A DNA stretch of 64,000 bases from Nitrincola alkalisediminis (GCF_009821115.1 NZ_VYTY01000003.1:372001-436000); one strand, 5' to 3'; shown: positions 16,987-26,585, counted from the stretch's first letter. Translations and numbers: made by a program. Notes: a model not told the origin generated them from the sequence alone.

Positions 16987-17427
16987 TTATGACTGTATGA
17001 TTTCAAGTGGAAACACATTGCCAGCAAGATCATCTTCGATCAACTTCATGACCAGATCACTGCGTAAACGACCCGCTAATTGCAGTGCTTTAATTTCAGA
17101 AAGCGTTAGCCAGTGGCAGGCGATGATGTCTGGATCCAAAGGGGTGGATAGGTCTTCTAAAGCATCTGCTCTAAAACCAAAGCGGTAATAGACCTTTTCA
17201 GGATGAAGGGTTAAAAGGTAGATGCCGATTAGATGTTTGGGTTTTACGCGCCAAGCGGTTTCTTCTTGGACTTCTCGTATGCAGGCGGCTTCAGGTGTCT
17301 CACCTGCTTCAATGTGGCCTGCGGGTTGATTGAATACGCTGTTGTAGGGGTCGCCTTCTTCGACCATTAAATAACGATCATTTCGGCGAATTAATGCAGC
17401 GACGGTAACATGAGGTTGAAAGGCCAT
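16987..17427 (-). CDS. nudJ: Nudix hydrolase, phosphatase NudJ
   Basis: 146 residues. The Nudix box runs from GHIEAGE to REVQEETAW with all metal-binding glutamates present. Length and N-terminal sequence (HVTVAALIRRNDRYLMVEE) match NudJ, which hydrolyses thiamine pyrophosphate precursors and nucleoside tri- and diphosphates. In many gammaproteobacteria nudJ precedes mnmA; here it precedes a 2OG oxygenase gene instead. Confidence 0.88.
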   Translation of the reverse strand: MAFQPHVTVAALIRRNDRYLMVEEGDPYNSVFNQPAGHIEAGETPEAACIREVQEETAWRVKPKHLIGIYLLTLHPEKVYYRFGFRADALEDLSTPLDPDIIACHWLTLSEIKALQLAGRLRSDLVMKLIEDDLAGNVFPLEIIQS

Positions 17428-17594
17428 TGATGCTTTCCTTAATATCTATCTTGTGAAAAGTCTGTCATCCTACTGTACGCATTTTTCGTTATAAAAGATG
17501 AACCTTGATTGACATGAATGCTCCGTCGAAGATACAACTGTCATATTAGTTCATAATCATAGGTCTATAATAATAGGATACGAAGGATGAGCCT

Positions 17595-18611
17595 ATGACC
17601 ATTTTCACCGAATCGCCCCTATCAGACCCCTTTAGTTCGGCATACAGCGACCAGATGCCAGAGTTTACGGCCTCCAGTGTACGCTCTGAGCTTGAACCTT
17701 TTGATCCCTCGCAACCGACGTTGTGCGATCGCCAAGTGCGCGCCTATCGGCATCACTACGGTTTTGATGCATTACCCGATGATACGGACTATTCTATTGG
17801 CATTGAGTCGATTCAGCAGGCACAACTGGTTGTGCAGTATTTTCAATCACGCGCAGCTCTGGGCACAGTCGTGATTGTACATGGGTATACCGATCATGCG
17901 GGCTTATACCGCAGCCTCATTGATTATCTTCTTCGGCTGAAATGGAATGTGCTGATTTATGATTTGCCAGGCCATGGTCTGTCACTCGGTGACCCGTTAG
18001 GCATTGATGACTTCAAGACCTACGTGACACAGTTGAATCATGTCTTACAAACCTACCGCGCCATCATGGGTAAGCGTTTGGTATTGCTTGGGCAGAGCAC
18101 GGGTGCGGCCATTATCATGAGCCAGCAGATTATGCCCGCTATGCATCTGATGCAGCCTCTTGATATTGATCAGCGTATTCTCTTAGCGCCTTTGCTGCGC
18201 CCGACACGTTTTGAACGAATTAAGAAGCTGTATGCGCTTTTAGGATGGTTTCGTCGGCGCTATAAACGCGATTTTACAGATAACTCAGGTGATCCTGAGT
18301 TTCTGGCGTTTGTACGTCAGCGTGATCCCCTGCAGTACACGCACTTTTCGATGAACTGGATTCGTGCCATGTTAAAGTGGGTTCCTGTCATGGAGGCTCA
18401 AAGAGGAGTGGAGGGGGCTCCATTAATTATTCAAGGAGATGAGGATATGACAGTGGACTGGCAACATAATTTGCCTTTATTTGAACGCATCTATCCGAAC
18501 GCTGAAATCTTTCTGATTCAGGGGGGAAGGCATCATCTGGTGAACGATGCGGTAAAAATTCGTAAGAAGGTATTTGTTAAAATACAGGAGGCTTTGTCAA
18601 AGCTGAGTTAG
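17595..18611 (+). CDS. alpha/beta hydrolase (monoacylglycerol-lipase-like)
   Basis: 338 residues, cytoplasmic, no signal peptide. Serine hydrolase fold with the oxyanion region HGYTDHAGLYR, DLPGHGLS, nucleophile elbow GQSTGA, acid in GDEDMTVDW and catalytic His in GGRHHLVND. Close in pattern to lysophospholipase/monoacylglycerol lipase family members; the true substrate is unknown. An AAGGATGAG ribosome site precedes the start. It ends in a hairpin shared with serA. Confidence 0.82.
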   Translation: MTIFTESPLSDPFSSAYSDQMPEFTASSVRSELEPFDPSQPTLCDRQVRAYRHHYGFDALPDDTDYSIGIESIQQAQLVVQYFQSRAALGTVVIVHGYTDHAGLYRSLIDYLLRLKWNVLIYDLPGHGLSLGDPLGIDDFKTYVTQLNHVLQTYRAIMGKRLVLLGQSTGAAIIMSQQIMPAMHLMQPLDIDQRILLAPLLRPTRFERIKKLYALLGWFRRRYKRDFTDNSGDPEFLAFVRQRDPLQYTHFSMNWIRAMLKWVPVMEAQRGVEGAPLIIQGDEDMTVDWQHNLPLFERIYPNAEIFLIQGGRHHLVNDAVKIRKKVFVKIQEALSKLS

Positions 18612-18649
18612 CCTCATCTCATTGACCGATAAAGTTGATGAGATGAGGC
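18611..18649. terminator. hairpin between hydrolase and serA, probable bidirectional terminator
   Basis: GCCTCATCTCAT (18611-18622) pairs perfectly with ATGAGATGAGGC (18638-18649), a 12-bp stem with a 15-base loop placed between two convergent stop codons. T-runs are missing on both sides, so the call rests on stem strength and position. Confidence 0.55.
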
Positions 18650-18664
18650 GAATAAAGCACTCTA

Positions 18665-19897
18665 TTAAAAGAGGCGTCTGCAGCGGATAGTTCCGTTAAT
18701 TGCGTTGAGCTTGTCCAGTGCGATGGCAGAGTAATCGGCCTCAACATCAATCACAACATAGCCTACTTTGTCATTGGTTTGTAGGTATTGGCCCGTGATG
18801 TTGATATTGTTTTCAGAGAAAACACTGTTGATCTGCGACAAAACACCTGGGATGTTGTTGTGAACGTGCAATAAACGGTGGCAGTTCGGATGTCCTGGAA
18901 GTGCGACTTCTGGGAAATTAACCGATGTAATGGATGAACCATTATCACTGTATTTGATCAGCTTCTCAGACACCTCAAAGCCGATGTTTTCTTGGGCTTC
19001 CATTGTGGAGCCGCCCACATGCGGAGTCAGAATGACATTGTCAAATTCCCGGAGTGGACTGATAAACTCATCGTCATTCGTGCGAGGCTCTACGGGGAAT
19101 ACATCGATTGCAGCGCCTAAAAGTTTCCCTGACTTCAACGCATCACAGAGTGCATCAATGTCAACCACCGTTCCACGTGCAGCATTAATAAAAATGGAGC
19201 CGTGCTTCATTTGTTCAAACTGAGGTGTCCCCATCATGTTTTTTGTAGATGGGAGTTCTGGAACGTGAAGCGTTACGACATCACTGATCGACAATAGCTC
19301 AGTCATTGAGCCAACTGGCTTTGCATTGCCCAATGGGAGCTTGGTGACAACATCATAGAAGTAGACATCCATGCCTAAACCTTCCGCTAAAATGCTTAGC
19401 TGAGTTCCAATGCTACCATAGCCGACGATGCCGAGTTTTTTTCCACGGATCTCATAGGAGTTCTTAGCCGTTTTTTGCCAGATACCCCGATGCGCTTTCG
19501 CGCTTTTTTCAGCGACACCACGCATTAAAATGATGGCTTCTGCCAAAACGAGCTCAGCAACCGAGCGAGTGTTGGAATAGGGTGCGTTGAACACCGCGAT
19601 ACCTGCCTGGGTGGCGGCATCAAGATCCACTTGGTTTGTGCCAATGCAGAAACAACCCACAGCGACTAATTTTTCAGCGGCCTCGAATACGCGTGCAGTC
19701 AATTGAGTACGAGAACGTATCCCAACAAAGTGCACTTCTTTAATCCGCTCAATGAGCTCATCTTCTGGCAATGATCCACTGAGTGTCTCAATGTTAAGAT
19801 AGCCATGGGCGTGAAGGGTGTCGATTGCTGATTGATGTATACCTTCCAGCAATAGAATTTTAATCTTGCTCTTATCTAGTGAGGTGACTTTGCTCAT
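18665..19897 (-). CDS. serA: D-3-phosphoglycerate dehydrogenase
   Basis: First enzyme of serine synthesis: oxidises 3-phosphoglycerate with NAD+. 410 residues, the E. coli length. Rossmann motif GIVGYGSIGTQLS, catalytic Arg/Glu/His in INAARGTVVD, FPVEPRTN and ILTPHVGGST, and a C-terminal ACT domain (HNNIPGVLSQINSVFSENNINI) for serine feedback inhibition. Monocistronic, with 253 bases before the divergent nucleotidase-like gene. Confidence 0.95.
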   Translation of the reverse strand: MSKVTSLDKSKIKILLLEGIHQSAIDTLHAHGYLNIETLSGSLPEDELIERIKEVHFVGIRSRTQLTARVFEAAEKLVAVGCFCIGTNQVDLDAATQAGIAVFNAPYSNTRSVAELVLAEAIILMRGVAEKSAKAHRGIWQKTAKNSYEIRGKKLGIVGYGSIGTQLSILAEGLGMDVYFYDVVTKLPLGNAKPVGSMTELLSISDVVTLHVPELPSTKNMMGTPQFEQMKHGSIFINAARGTVVDIDALCDALKSGKLLGAAIDVFPVEPRTNDDEFISPLREFDNVILTPHVGGSTMEAQENIGFEVSEKLIKYSDNGSSITSVNFPEVALPGHPNCHRLLHVHNNIPGVLSQINSVFSENNINITGQYLQTNDKVGYVVIDVEADYSAIALDKLNAINGTIRCRRLF

Positions 19898-20150
19898 CTT
19901 CGACAGCTCGTAAGGTTTGTGCGACAGGCGCTATTGTGTTTAAGGCGACAAATCTTATCACAATAACGACGCAGTTGCTGCGTCACAGCGATCGATCTAA
20001 ATGGTATTTACTCAACTGATCATGAAAAAATCTTTAAGTAGGAAATGAAATAGGCCTTTATTGAACTGTTCATCATCATAAAAACACCTAAACTGTGGTA
20101 TAACGCTATTCAATAAGTACCTTCATAGAAGATGAGACTCGGAGCCTATT
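19898..20150. other. divergent intergenic region, serA and nucleotidase-like gene
   Basis: AT-rich region that must hold both promoters. TATAAC at 20099-20104 is a plausible -10 for the plus-strand operon, but no -35 at proper spacing is convincing. I found no strong operator or RNA structure. Confidence 0.35.
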
Positions 20151-21692
20151 ATGTTTGGTAAAGTGTTTAAATCAGTTCGCAGATTACAAGTGCTTTCGCT
20201 AACTACCGCTCTTTTGCTATCACCTATTGCGTTTGGACAGTCTGAGTATTTCATCGTTTATGTAAGTGAAATGACGGAAATGGACAGTGATACAAAAGGG
20301 AGCTATCCAAAACTTGCCAGTTTACTTAACCAATACAGAAGTCAGTCTCCTGTGGCCTTTGTATCTGGAGGTGGAAATCTGGCACCTAGCACCTTGTCGT
20401 CTCTTGATATGGGGTCCCATATCATCGATCTGTTGAACTCGCTGGAACCTGCGGCGATGGTGGTCGGTAAACGTGAATTTAGCTTCTATGAAGATCAATT
20501 GTCATTGAGAGCTTATGAGGCCGCTTTTCCGTTTGTTACGTCTAACTCAATCGATACCCTGACTCAGGGAAATCTTGATGGCACGGTAGATCAGATTGTG
20601 GTTGAGTTGGGGGATTTGCAGCTCGGTATTTTGGGCATTTTACCGCCCAATACATTGGAAGAGTATAATGTAAAACGTATGGTTCTAGCTGAGAACCCTG
20701 TCGAGCTCATCCGACAAAAAGCTGAAGCGCTTAGGGCATCTGGTGTTGATCTGATCATTATGGCGTATTCGTGCTGTTACCGTGATTATTTAAACCGTTA
20801 TGCTGAATTTGATGAGTTGCTGGCATCGGGAGTGCTGGATCTGGCATTGGGTAAGGATGAGCATTTACTGTTGACAGATAATCCGGAAATGATGAAGCAT
20901 CCTAATCATATTTGGATTGCCAAAGGGGATGAGGTTGCCATCGTTCGTATTCATAAGGATGACCATAATCGTTTTTCGTTCATCGTTTCGATGGATAGTA
21001 TGAATAGTTATGAAGCGGACGTCACGGTTTTAGATCAGGTCGACGATTATAATCGCCGCTTGGATTCGTTATTGAGTGAGCCACTGGGAAGGTTAAACAC
21101 TGATTTCAGTACTCTTTTACCAAACACTCGGACTCAAGAAAACCCATTTGGTAATTTTATCGCTGATGTATTGCGTAACCATGCAAACGCCGATATTGCC
21201 TTCTTTAACTCTGGATTTATTCGAGCTGAACGTAATTATGTTGCTCCTCTTGAGCTTACGCGCCGTGATATTTTGGCCGAGTTGCCGTTTCGGGACCACG
21301 TGGTGCTGCTTGAAGTGACCGGAGCACAGCTCTTAGCGGCAATGGAGAATAGTCTAAGCCAGATTGAGGATATGAAAGGACGTTATTTGCAGGTGTCTGG
21401 AATGGAGGTGGTCTATGATAGCTCGCAAGATCCAGGAAAGAGAGTCATTGCACTTAACGTAAGAGGGCAAGCTGTGCAAGACAATCAGATCTATCGTTTA
21501 GCAACACGTCAGTTTATTGCGAATGGTGGTGATGGGTTTGACATGTTTATTGGCGTGAAGCCAATGGTGTACGAGGGCCAAATGACGCGCTTGGTGTCTG
21601 ATCTAGTCATCGATGCAATACAGGTGGCGAAGTCAATTGCTCCCAAGATCGAAGGTCGTTTGCAAGATGTGGCTCAAGTTGAGAGACCATGA
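20151..21692 (+). CDS. exported 5'-nucleotidase/UshA-like protein with degenerate metal site
   Basis: 513 residues with a signal peptide (hydrophobic segment about 12-26, cleavage near AFGQS). The N-terminal half aligns by pattern with UshA-type calcineurin phosphatases, yet the metal-ligand motifs are altered: the usual T-N-D-x-H is VSEMT, SGGD is SGGG, GNHEF is GKREF, and the later H-M-G-H and GGHSH positions read YSCC and GKDEH. The C-terminal 5'-nucleotidase domain keeps N-P-F-G-N-F-I-A-D, NSGFIR, LPFRDHV and NGGDGFD. So it probably binds a nucleotide-like ligand without hydrolysing it. 13 bases downstream begins a membrane diguanylate cyclase, suggesting a sensor pair. Loss of catalysis is inferred, not measured. 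Confidence 0.8.
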   Translation: MFGKVFKSVRRLQVLSLTTALLLSPIAFGQSEYFIVYVSEMTEMDSDTKGSYPKLASLLNQYRSQSPVAFVSGGGNLAPSTLSSLDMGSHIIDLLNSLEPAAMVVGKREFSFYEDQLSLRAYEAAFPFVTSNSIDTLTQGNLDGTVDQIVVELGDLQLGILGILPPNTLEEYNVKRMVLAENPVELIRQKAEALRASGVDLIIMAYSCCYRDYLNRYAEFDELLASGVLDLALGKDEHLLLTDNPEMMKHPNHIWIAKGDEVAIVRIHKDDHNRFSFIVSMDSMNSYEADVTVLDQVDDYNRRLDSLLSEPLGRLNTDFSTLLPNTRTQENPFGNFIADVLRNHANADIAFFNSGFIRAERNYVAPLELTRRDILAELPFRDHVVLLEVTGAQLLAAMENSLSQIEDMKGRYLQVSGMEVVYDSSQDPGKRVIALNVRGQAVQDNQIYRLATRQFIANGGDGFDMFIGVKPMVYEGQMTRLVSDLVIDAIQVAKSIAPKIEGRLQDVAQVERP

Positions 21693-21705
21693 GTGACAAC
21701 GGCTT

Positions 21706-23328
21706 ATGAGACAACCAATTTCGATCATTATCCTAGGTGCATTATCGAGCTTCTTGCTTTTATTTAGTGTGCTCGCTTGGATGTCTTATGATCGCACACT
21801 GAAAACAACGACTCTTTTGTCTGACATTAGTCAAACAGCCTTGCCAAACATGCATAATGCGATGACATTGAATATGGGTATTCTAGAGATCCCTTATTTG
21901 AATGAGCAGTTAGCACAAGCAAACAGCCAGGCAATGCGCCGAATCGTGCATCAAGAAATTCTGAATGTATCGGCTCGTATTGAACAACATTTATTGGATA
22001 ACAAACAGGGTAACCTAGATGTCAAGTTTCAACTTATTGTTGATGAGTTAGCCAATTTAAATGCGTTGGTACAACATAAGCTTAATTTAGCCGTCATTAT
22101 TCAACAGTATGAAACTGAGCTCTACCGTTACCATTCCGAAGCATTGACGTTGGCCAATGGTTCGCCCGACTTATCTATTTGGTTGATGCATTTTTCTTCT
22201 GTTGTCACACAAGCGAACAGAAGCTTAGGCCTAACGGGACTGCAAGATTTGCGAAACATGAGAGCCCAGCTTTTAGGAATGCTTGATGAGCAACATCTGC
22301 TTATTCAAAGTTTGGACCCGAGTGTGCGTAAGTTTGCGGAAACCTATACGTTAACACTCAATCATTTGTTAATGGCAGATAATGGTGTGATCGCGTTGCG
22401 AACGGAGCAGTTACGTGTCGCCGGTCGTGTGGCAGGGAGAAGCAACTTTATCAGAAGCCTAGTCTCTGAGTTTATAAAAGAGACAGATTATGAGATGTTG
22501 ACCTTGCAACAGAGTTTACGTGGCCATATTGCTGCAAACACGCAAGTTGCCGAGAAGGATGCTCGTGTTTTTTTATTAGTATTTTGTATAGCCTTTTGCT
22601 TTATTGTTGGCAGTATTGTTTTCTTAAAAGTTCGCGTACTGAATCGTTTGGCGTATTTAAAAGATAAGGTGTTGGCGCAAGTGGGGGGGCAGCCTAATGT
22701 AATAGAAATAAACGGCAATGATGAAATAGCTGACCTTGCAGGTGCCTTTAACTATTATGCATTAAAAGCCAAAGAGCATAATGAAAAAGTCGAAAAATTG
22801 TCTTTAACGGATGCCTTAACGGGTATTGGCAATCGCCGTGCGTTTGATGAAGCATTGAAACATGATATAGAACTGTCAGTAGCTTTGGATACTCCCATAT
22901 GCATACTCATGATTGATGTGGATTATTTTAAAAACTACAACGACTTTTATGGCCACCAAGCGGGCGATGAGTGTTTACGAAAAATTGCAAGGGTTTTACA
23001 GTATACGGTAACACGCAAACAAGACTTTGTGGCGAGGTATGGTGGTGAAGAGTTTATTTGTATTTTGCAAAATACGGATAGAAACGCCGCAAAACAAGTG
23101 GCACAGCGAATTTTGCAGGCCATAGAAGCACTTAATATTGAGCATAAAACAAGTCAAATTGCACAGCATATTACCGTTAGTATCGGGATCAGTTGTCGTG
23201 AGTCAGGAGAGGGGGTAAAGGTTGACGGCGTGATTAAAGAAGCGGATAAGGCGCTGTATCAAGCCAAGGCCGAAGGACGAAATCGAGTGGTACTGCGCGA
23301 GATCACTGTGGGGTTGGCTGTGCGTTAA
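21706..23328 (+). CDS. membrane diguanylate cyclase with periplasmic sensor domain
   Basis: 540 residues. TM1 at about 7-28, a largely helical periplasmic domain of about 250 residues, TM2 at about 285-306, a short HAMP-like linker, then a GGDEF domain with the catalytic motif YGGEEF and an inhibitory RKQD site just before it. It should make c-di-GMP in response to a periplasmic cue. It is the second gene of an operon with the degenerate nucleotidase-like protein, which is a good candidate for the ligand-binding partner. Confidence 0.88.
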   Translation: MRQPISIIILGALSSFLLLFSVLAWMSYDRTLKTTTLLSDISQTALPNMHNAMTLNMGILEIPYLNEQLAQANSQAMRRIVHQEILNVSARIEQHLLDNKQGNLDVKFQLIVDELANLNALVQHKLNLAVIIQQYETELYRYHSEALTLANGSPDLSIWLMHFSSVVTQANRSLGLTGLQDLRNMRAQLLGMLDEQHLLIQSLDPSVRKFAETYTLTLNHLLMADNGVIALRTEQLRVAGRVAGRSNFIRSLVSEFIKETDYEMLTLQQSLRGHIAANTQVAEKDARVFLLVFCIAFCFIVGSIVFLKVRVLNRLAYLKDKVLAQVGGQPNVIEINGNDEIADLAGAFNYYALKAKEHNEKVEKLSLTDALTGIGNRRAFDEALKHDIELSVALDTPICILMIDVDYFKNYNDFYGHQAGDECLRKIARVLQYTVTRKQDFVARYGGEEFICILQNTDRNAAKQVAQRILQAIEALNIEHKTSQIAQHITVSIGISCRESGEGVKVDGVIKEADKALYQAKAEGRNRVVLREITVGLAVR

Positions 23329-23341
23329 CACGGCCAACCCC
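23310..23341. terminator. hairpin over the stop codon of the diguanylate cyclase gene
   Basis: GGGGTTGGC (23310-23318) pairs with GCCAACCCC (23333-23341), with GTG/CAC adding inner pairs. It lies between two convergent genes and includes the stop codon TAA of the cyclase gene. Only a short T-rich stretch follows, so it is a probable but not ideal terminator in both directions. Confidence 0.55.
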
Positions 23342-23351
23342 TTCTGGTGCT

Positions 23352-23633
23352 TTAGCTGTAGTAGCAAAGATAGGCCGTTGCAGTTGCAACTTTCAAATCA
23401 AAGGATTGGTTGGCTGCAACGGAAAACTCTGTGCCCGCCGGGAATGCCTGCCAAGTATCACTTCCAGGGAGTTTAACCACGAGTTCACCGTGTACCACTT
23501 TCATTAATTCATCTTGGCTGGTGCCAAAGGTGTATTCACCTGGTGCCATCACGCCTGATGTGACTGGGCCTTCGTTAGAACTAAACCCAATGGACATTAC
23601 ATTACCATCAAAATATTGATTTACACTTAACAT
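23352..23633 (-). CDS. ppnP: pyrimidine/purine nucleoside phosphorylase PpnP
   Basis: 93-residue cupin of the former DUF1255/YaiE family, with the typical segments [24 protein letters not shown] and [15 protein letters not shown]. PpnP phosphorolyses several nucleosides to base and ribose 1-phosphate. Length equals E. coli PpnP. It is convergent with the diguanylate cyclase gene. Confidence 0.92.
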   Translation of the reverse strand: MLSVNQYFDGNVMSIGFSSNEGPVTSGVMAPGEYTFGTSQDELMKVVHGELVVKLPGSDTWQAFPAGTEFSVAANQSFDLKVATATAYLCYYS

Positions 23634-23702
23634 GCTTGGCTCCAGTGACCGGATATAAAAAATAGGGGACTATCATAGTCCTCTTTTGTCAAAGCGCCAA
23701 CG

Positions 23703-24581
23703 TCATGGCTGAGTTTTTTGAGCGGCAACAAAATCAATAAAACAACGGTTGGCTTTGGAAAGGTAACCGTTTTTACGCCATGCGATGCATAAATCGAGAA
23801 GTACGGGTTCGCTGAAGGGACGGGCAATCAATGCGGGCTCGTCCTTAATCACCATTTCAAGTAAGGTAGAAATGCCAAAGCCTTGTTTAACGATCTGCTT
23901 AATTAATGGAATTAAATTCGTCTCAAAGCCAATATGAGGTTTGATTCCATGTTGAAGTAGAAGCTTGTCGATCACTTCTCGATGGAAATACCCCTCTTTA
24001 AACAGTACCAACTCTTCTTCAGAAAGGTCATCAATGTCAATTGAGGCTTTTGTTGCTAAGGGATGATCTGACGCCATAACGACCATCATTTGCTCGCGCA
24101 AGAAGGGCAGAGTGTCTAACTCAATTGAAGGGGTGTCTTCCACAATGACGCCGATATCAATTTCACCATTAATTAGCATTTGTTGTAGTTTGCGAGTGCC
24201 TGCTTCAATCACCGAGAGCTGTAGGGCGGGGTGTTGATGCCGAAAGGCCATTAAAATGGGAGGGAAGTAATAGGAGCCCAGCATACCGGGTATCCCAATT
24301 CGAACCTCGCCACGTTGTAATCCACTGAGTTCTTTCATTGCTAGAGTGGCTTCATCCGCACTCATCAGAATACGCTTTGCCAATATCAGCAGCTCATTGC
24401 CTTCATCCGTCAGGCTGATTTGGCGTTCATGACGATGAAAGAGCTGAACGGACAAGCTGCGCTCCAGTTTTTGAATCGCCATACTGACAGCCGGTTGTGC
24501 CAGATGAAGCTGTTCGGCTGCAGCCGTAAAGCTTCCAAGTTCGGCAACGGTGACGAAGTAGCGTAAGTGTTTTAAGTTCAT
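23703..24581 (-). CDS. LysR-family transcriptional regulator
   Basis: 292 residues. N-terminal winged HTH at residues 1-60 (MNLKHLRYFVTVAELGSFTAAAEQL...) and a periplasmic-binding-like effector domain. The gene is divergent from an MFS transporter gene across 99 bases, the usual arrangement for a LysR activator and its target. Effector unknown. It resembles the CynR/BenM-like group by eye, which is not enough to name it. Confidence 0.88.
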   Translation of the reverse strand: MNLKHLRYFVTVAELGSFTAAAEQLHLAQPAVSMAIQKLERSLSVQLFHRHERQISLTDEGNELLILAKRILMSADEATLAMKELSGLQRGEVRIGIPGMLGSYYFPPILMAFRHQHPALQLSVIEAGTRKLQQMLINGEIDIGVIVEDTPSIELDTLPFLREQMMVVMASDHPLATKASIDIDDLSEEELVLFKEGYFHREVIDKLLLQHGIKPHIGFETNLIPLIKQIVKQGFGISTLLEMVIKDEPALIARPFSEPVLLDLCIAWRKNGYLSKANRCFIDFVAAQKTQP

Positions 24582-24602
24582 ATAAGTTTATATTATGGTT
24601 TT

Positions 24603-24624
24603 CATAAAATGTATATATTTTTAT
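24603..24624. promoter_or_regulatory. candidate LysR operator between regulator and MFS gene
   Basis: CATAAA (24603-24608) and TTTATG (24619-24624) form an AT-rich inverted repeat that contains a T-N11-A arrangement. It lies in the 99-base divergent interval. Base composition alone makes such repeats common here, so confidence is low. Confidence 0.3.
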
Positions 24625-24680
24625 GATGCATTATTCGCTGTTAGAATTCAAATCTCAATTCATCCCTTTTGGATACGCAG

Positions 24681-25874
24681 ATGATCGAAACCACCAGTCC
24701 ACAATTTTGGCGAGCCACCTTGGCATTGTGTATTGCTTCATTCATGGTGTTTGCAAATCTTCATGGGATGCAGCCTTTATTGCCTTTGGTTGCAACCAGT
24801 TTAGAGTTGTCTGAACTGGCGGTGTCTCGTACCTATACGATTGCAACCTTGGTATTGGGCTTTTCCTTACTGTTTTACGGTCCACTGTCCGATGTAGTGG
24901 GACGCCGTGGCATTATTGTATTTACGCTGATCGGTGTAATGTTGGTGTCGGTACTCTTGTTCTTCGCAAGGGATTACTCGTCACTGTTTTGGTTAAGAGC
25001 GGTACAGGGGTTTTTTCTGGCCGGAGTACCTGCGGTTGCCATCGCGTATATGGGCGATGAGTTTACGCCGAAGGCCATGATGACGGCAGTAGGGTTGTAT
25101 ATTGCCGGAAATTCATTAGGCGGCGTCAGTGGTCGTATTCTTGGCGGGATTGTTGGCGACTGGTTGGGTTGGCCTGCTGTTTTTCTCATGCTGACTGGCT
25201 TAAGTTGTTGCTGCATTGCATTGGTGGCGTGGTTATTACCGCCCTCGCAACATTTTAAACCCAAGGCGTTTAGTTTGCTGGGTATGCTTAAAGACTTGGC
25301 GCTTCATGTGTCTAATCCAAAGTTACTGATGGCCTATATTATCGGAGGCTTGAATTTCTTTATATTTTTGAATCAGTACACTTACATTACCTTCGTCTTA
25401 GCGGAGCCTCCATATGCCTTACCTGCCAGCATTTTGGGGTTGTTGTTTTTAACCTATTTAACGGGTACTGCGGGTTCTATGGTCTCGGGGCGCATTGCTC
25501 AAAGATTTTCGTCACCTCTTTGCATGAGCGTTGGCATCCTGATTCTAATGCTAGGAACTGCGTTGACGCTGCATGACTCTTTGTGGGCCATTGTGCTGGG
25601 ATTTTTCATTAATAGCTTTGGTTTTTTCTTCACTCACTCTGTGGCCAGCAGTTGGGTCAGCCGCCATGCACACACGGCCAGAGCCAGTGCTTCAGCCCTG
25701 TATTTGGTGTTCTATTACGTGGGTGCCAGTGCGGGCGGGTATTACTTGTATCCTTTCTGGCAAGCTCAGGGATGGTCAGGTGTTGTGCTGGGCTCAATGA
25801 TTGTATTTACCTTGACTCTTATCTGTTCATTAATCCTGTTATATTGGCAACGAAAAGAGACTTTTTCTCACTAA
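24681..25874 (+). CDS. MFS efflux transporter, YnfM-like
   Basis: About 397 residues with 12 predicted membrane spans. The motif GPLSDVVGRRGI between helices 2 and 3 is the MFS signature. The N-terminus (SPQFWRATLALCIASFMVFANLHGMQPLLP) resembles the YnfM/arabinose-efflux group. Start taken at ATG 24681; an in-frame TTG at 24669 is less likely. Substrate unknown. Probably under the divergent LysR regulator. The stop is 23 bases before the next gene, so they may be co-transcribed. Confidence 0.82.
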   Translation: MIETTSPQFWRATLALCIASFMVFANLHGMQPLLPLVATSLELSELAVSRTYTIATLVLGFSLLFYGPLSDVVGRRGIIVFTLIGVMLVSVLLFFARDYSSLFWLRAVQGFFLAGVPAVAIAYMGDEFTPKAMMTAVGLYIAGNSLGGVSGRILGGIVGDWLGWPAVFLMLTGLSCCCIALVAWLLPPSQHFKPKAFSLLGMLKDLALHVSNPKLLMAYIIGGLNFFIFLNQYTYITFVLAEPPYALPASILGLLFLTYLTGTAGSMVSGRIAQRFSSPLCMSVGILILMLGTALTLHDSLWAIVLGFFINSFGFFFTHSVASSWVSRHAHTARASASALYLVFYYVGASAGGYYLYPFWQAQGWSGVVLGSMIVFTLTLICSLILLYWQRKETFSH

Positions 25875-25897
25875 CCCTTATCTTTGAGGAGTTTTGC

Positions 25898-26560
25898 ATG
25901 CAATACAAACATCATTTTGTGGGTACTCAAGCGTCAGATTTACCCGTTGGAAAAGTCGTGTGTGTTGGGCGTAACTATGCTGAGCATGCAAAAGAATTGA
26001 ATAATCCCGTGCCGACTGAACCACTGCTTTTCATCAAGCCCTCCACGTCGTTGGCAAATCTGCGTGCACCTGTTCAGCTCGCGGGTGACAAAGGGGATGT
26101 GCATTATGAAACGGAGTTAATGGTTCTGATTGGTGCGCCCTTAACTCAGGCAACACCAGAAGATGCGTTTGATGCGATTGCAGGTGTAGGCGTGGCGTTG
26201 GATTTAACCTTACGGGATCTCCAGTCAAAGTTAAAAGAGAAAGGCTTGCCTTGGGAAAAAGCAAAAGCTTTTGATGCCAGTTGCCCTGCGTCTGAGTGGG
26301 TGCCAATGACCGCGGATGTGGATCTTGCTAATTTAGAGTTAAAGTTGGTTATTAATGATGAAGTACGTCAACAGGGTAATACATCACAGATGCTGATGTC
26401 CGTACCAGCCTTGTTGTCACATATTAGCGAGTGGTTTACCTTAATGCCGGGTGATATTGTTTTAACGGGAACGCCTGCAGGTGTCGGACGTCTGGCATCG
26501 GGTGATCGACTGCAAGTGAGCTTATCAAATCTGATTCAAATTGAGACACAAGTCGTCTAA
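25898..26560 (+). CDS. fumarylacetoacetate hydrolase family protein (YcgM-like)
   Basis: 220 residues, matching E. coli YcgM. Metal-binding pattern H-x-E-x-E in VHYETELMVLIG and Asp in ALDLTLRDLQ, plus NDEVRQQGNTSQM and GDIVLTGTPAGVG, are typical of FAH-family acylpyruvases/oxaloacetate tautomerases. Start at ATG 25898 behind GAGGAG; a longer open frame upstream runs through the transporter gene and is spurious. Confidence 0.88.
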   Translation: MQYKHHFVGTQASDLPVGKVVCVGRNYAEHAKELNNPVPTEPLLFIKPSTSLANLRAPVQLAGDKGDVHYETELMVLIGAPLTQATPEDAFDAIAGVGVALDLTLRDLQSKLKEKGLPWEKAKAFDASCPASEWVPMTADVDLANLELKLVINDEVRQQGNTSQMLMSVPALLSHISEWFTLMPGDIVLTGTPAGVGRLASGDRLQVSLSNLIQIETQVV

Positions 26561-26585
26561 TGATGGCTCAATGTAAACCAGTACT

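Noticed and set aside
25652-25897. Long N-terminal extension of the FAH-family protein
   Set aside because: It lies in another frame inside the MFS gene, and a clear GAGGAG precedes ATG 25898, which gives the family length.
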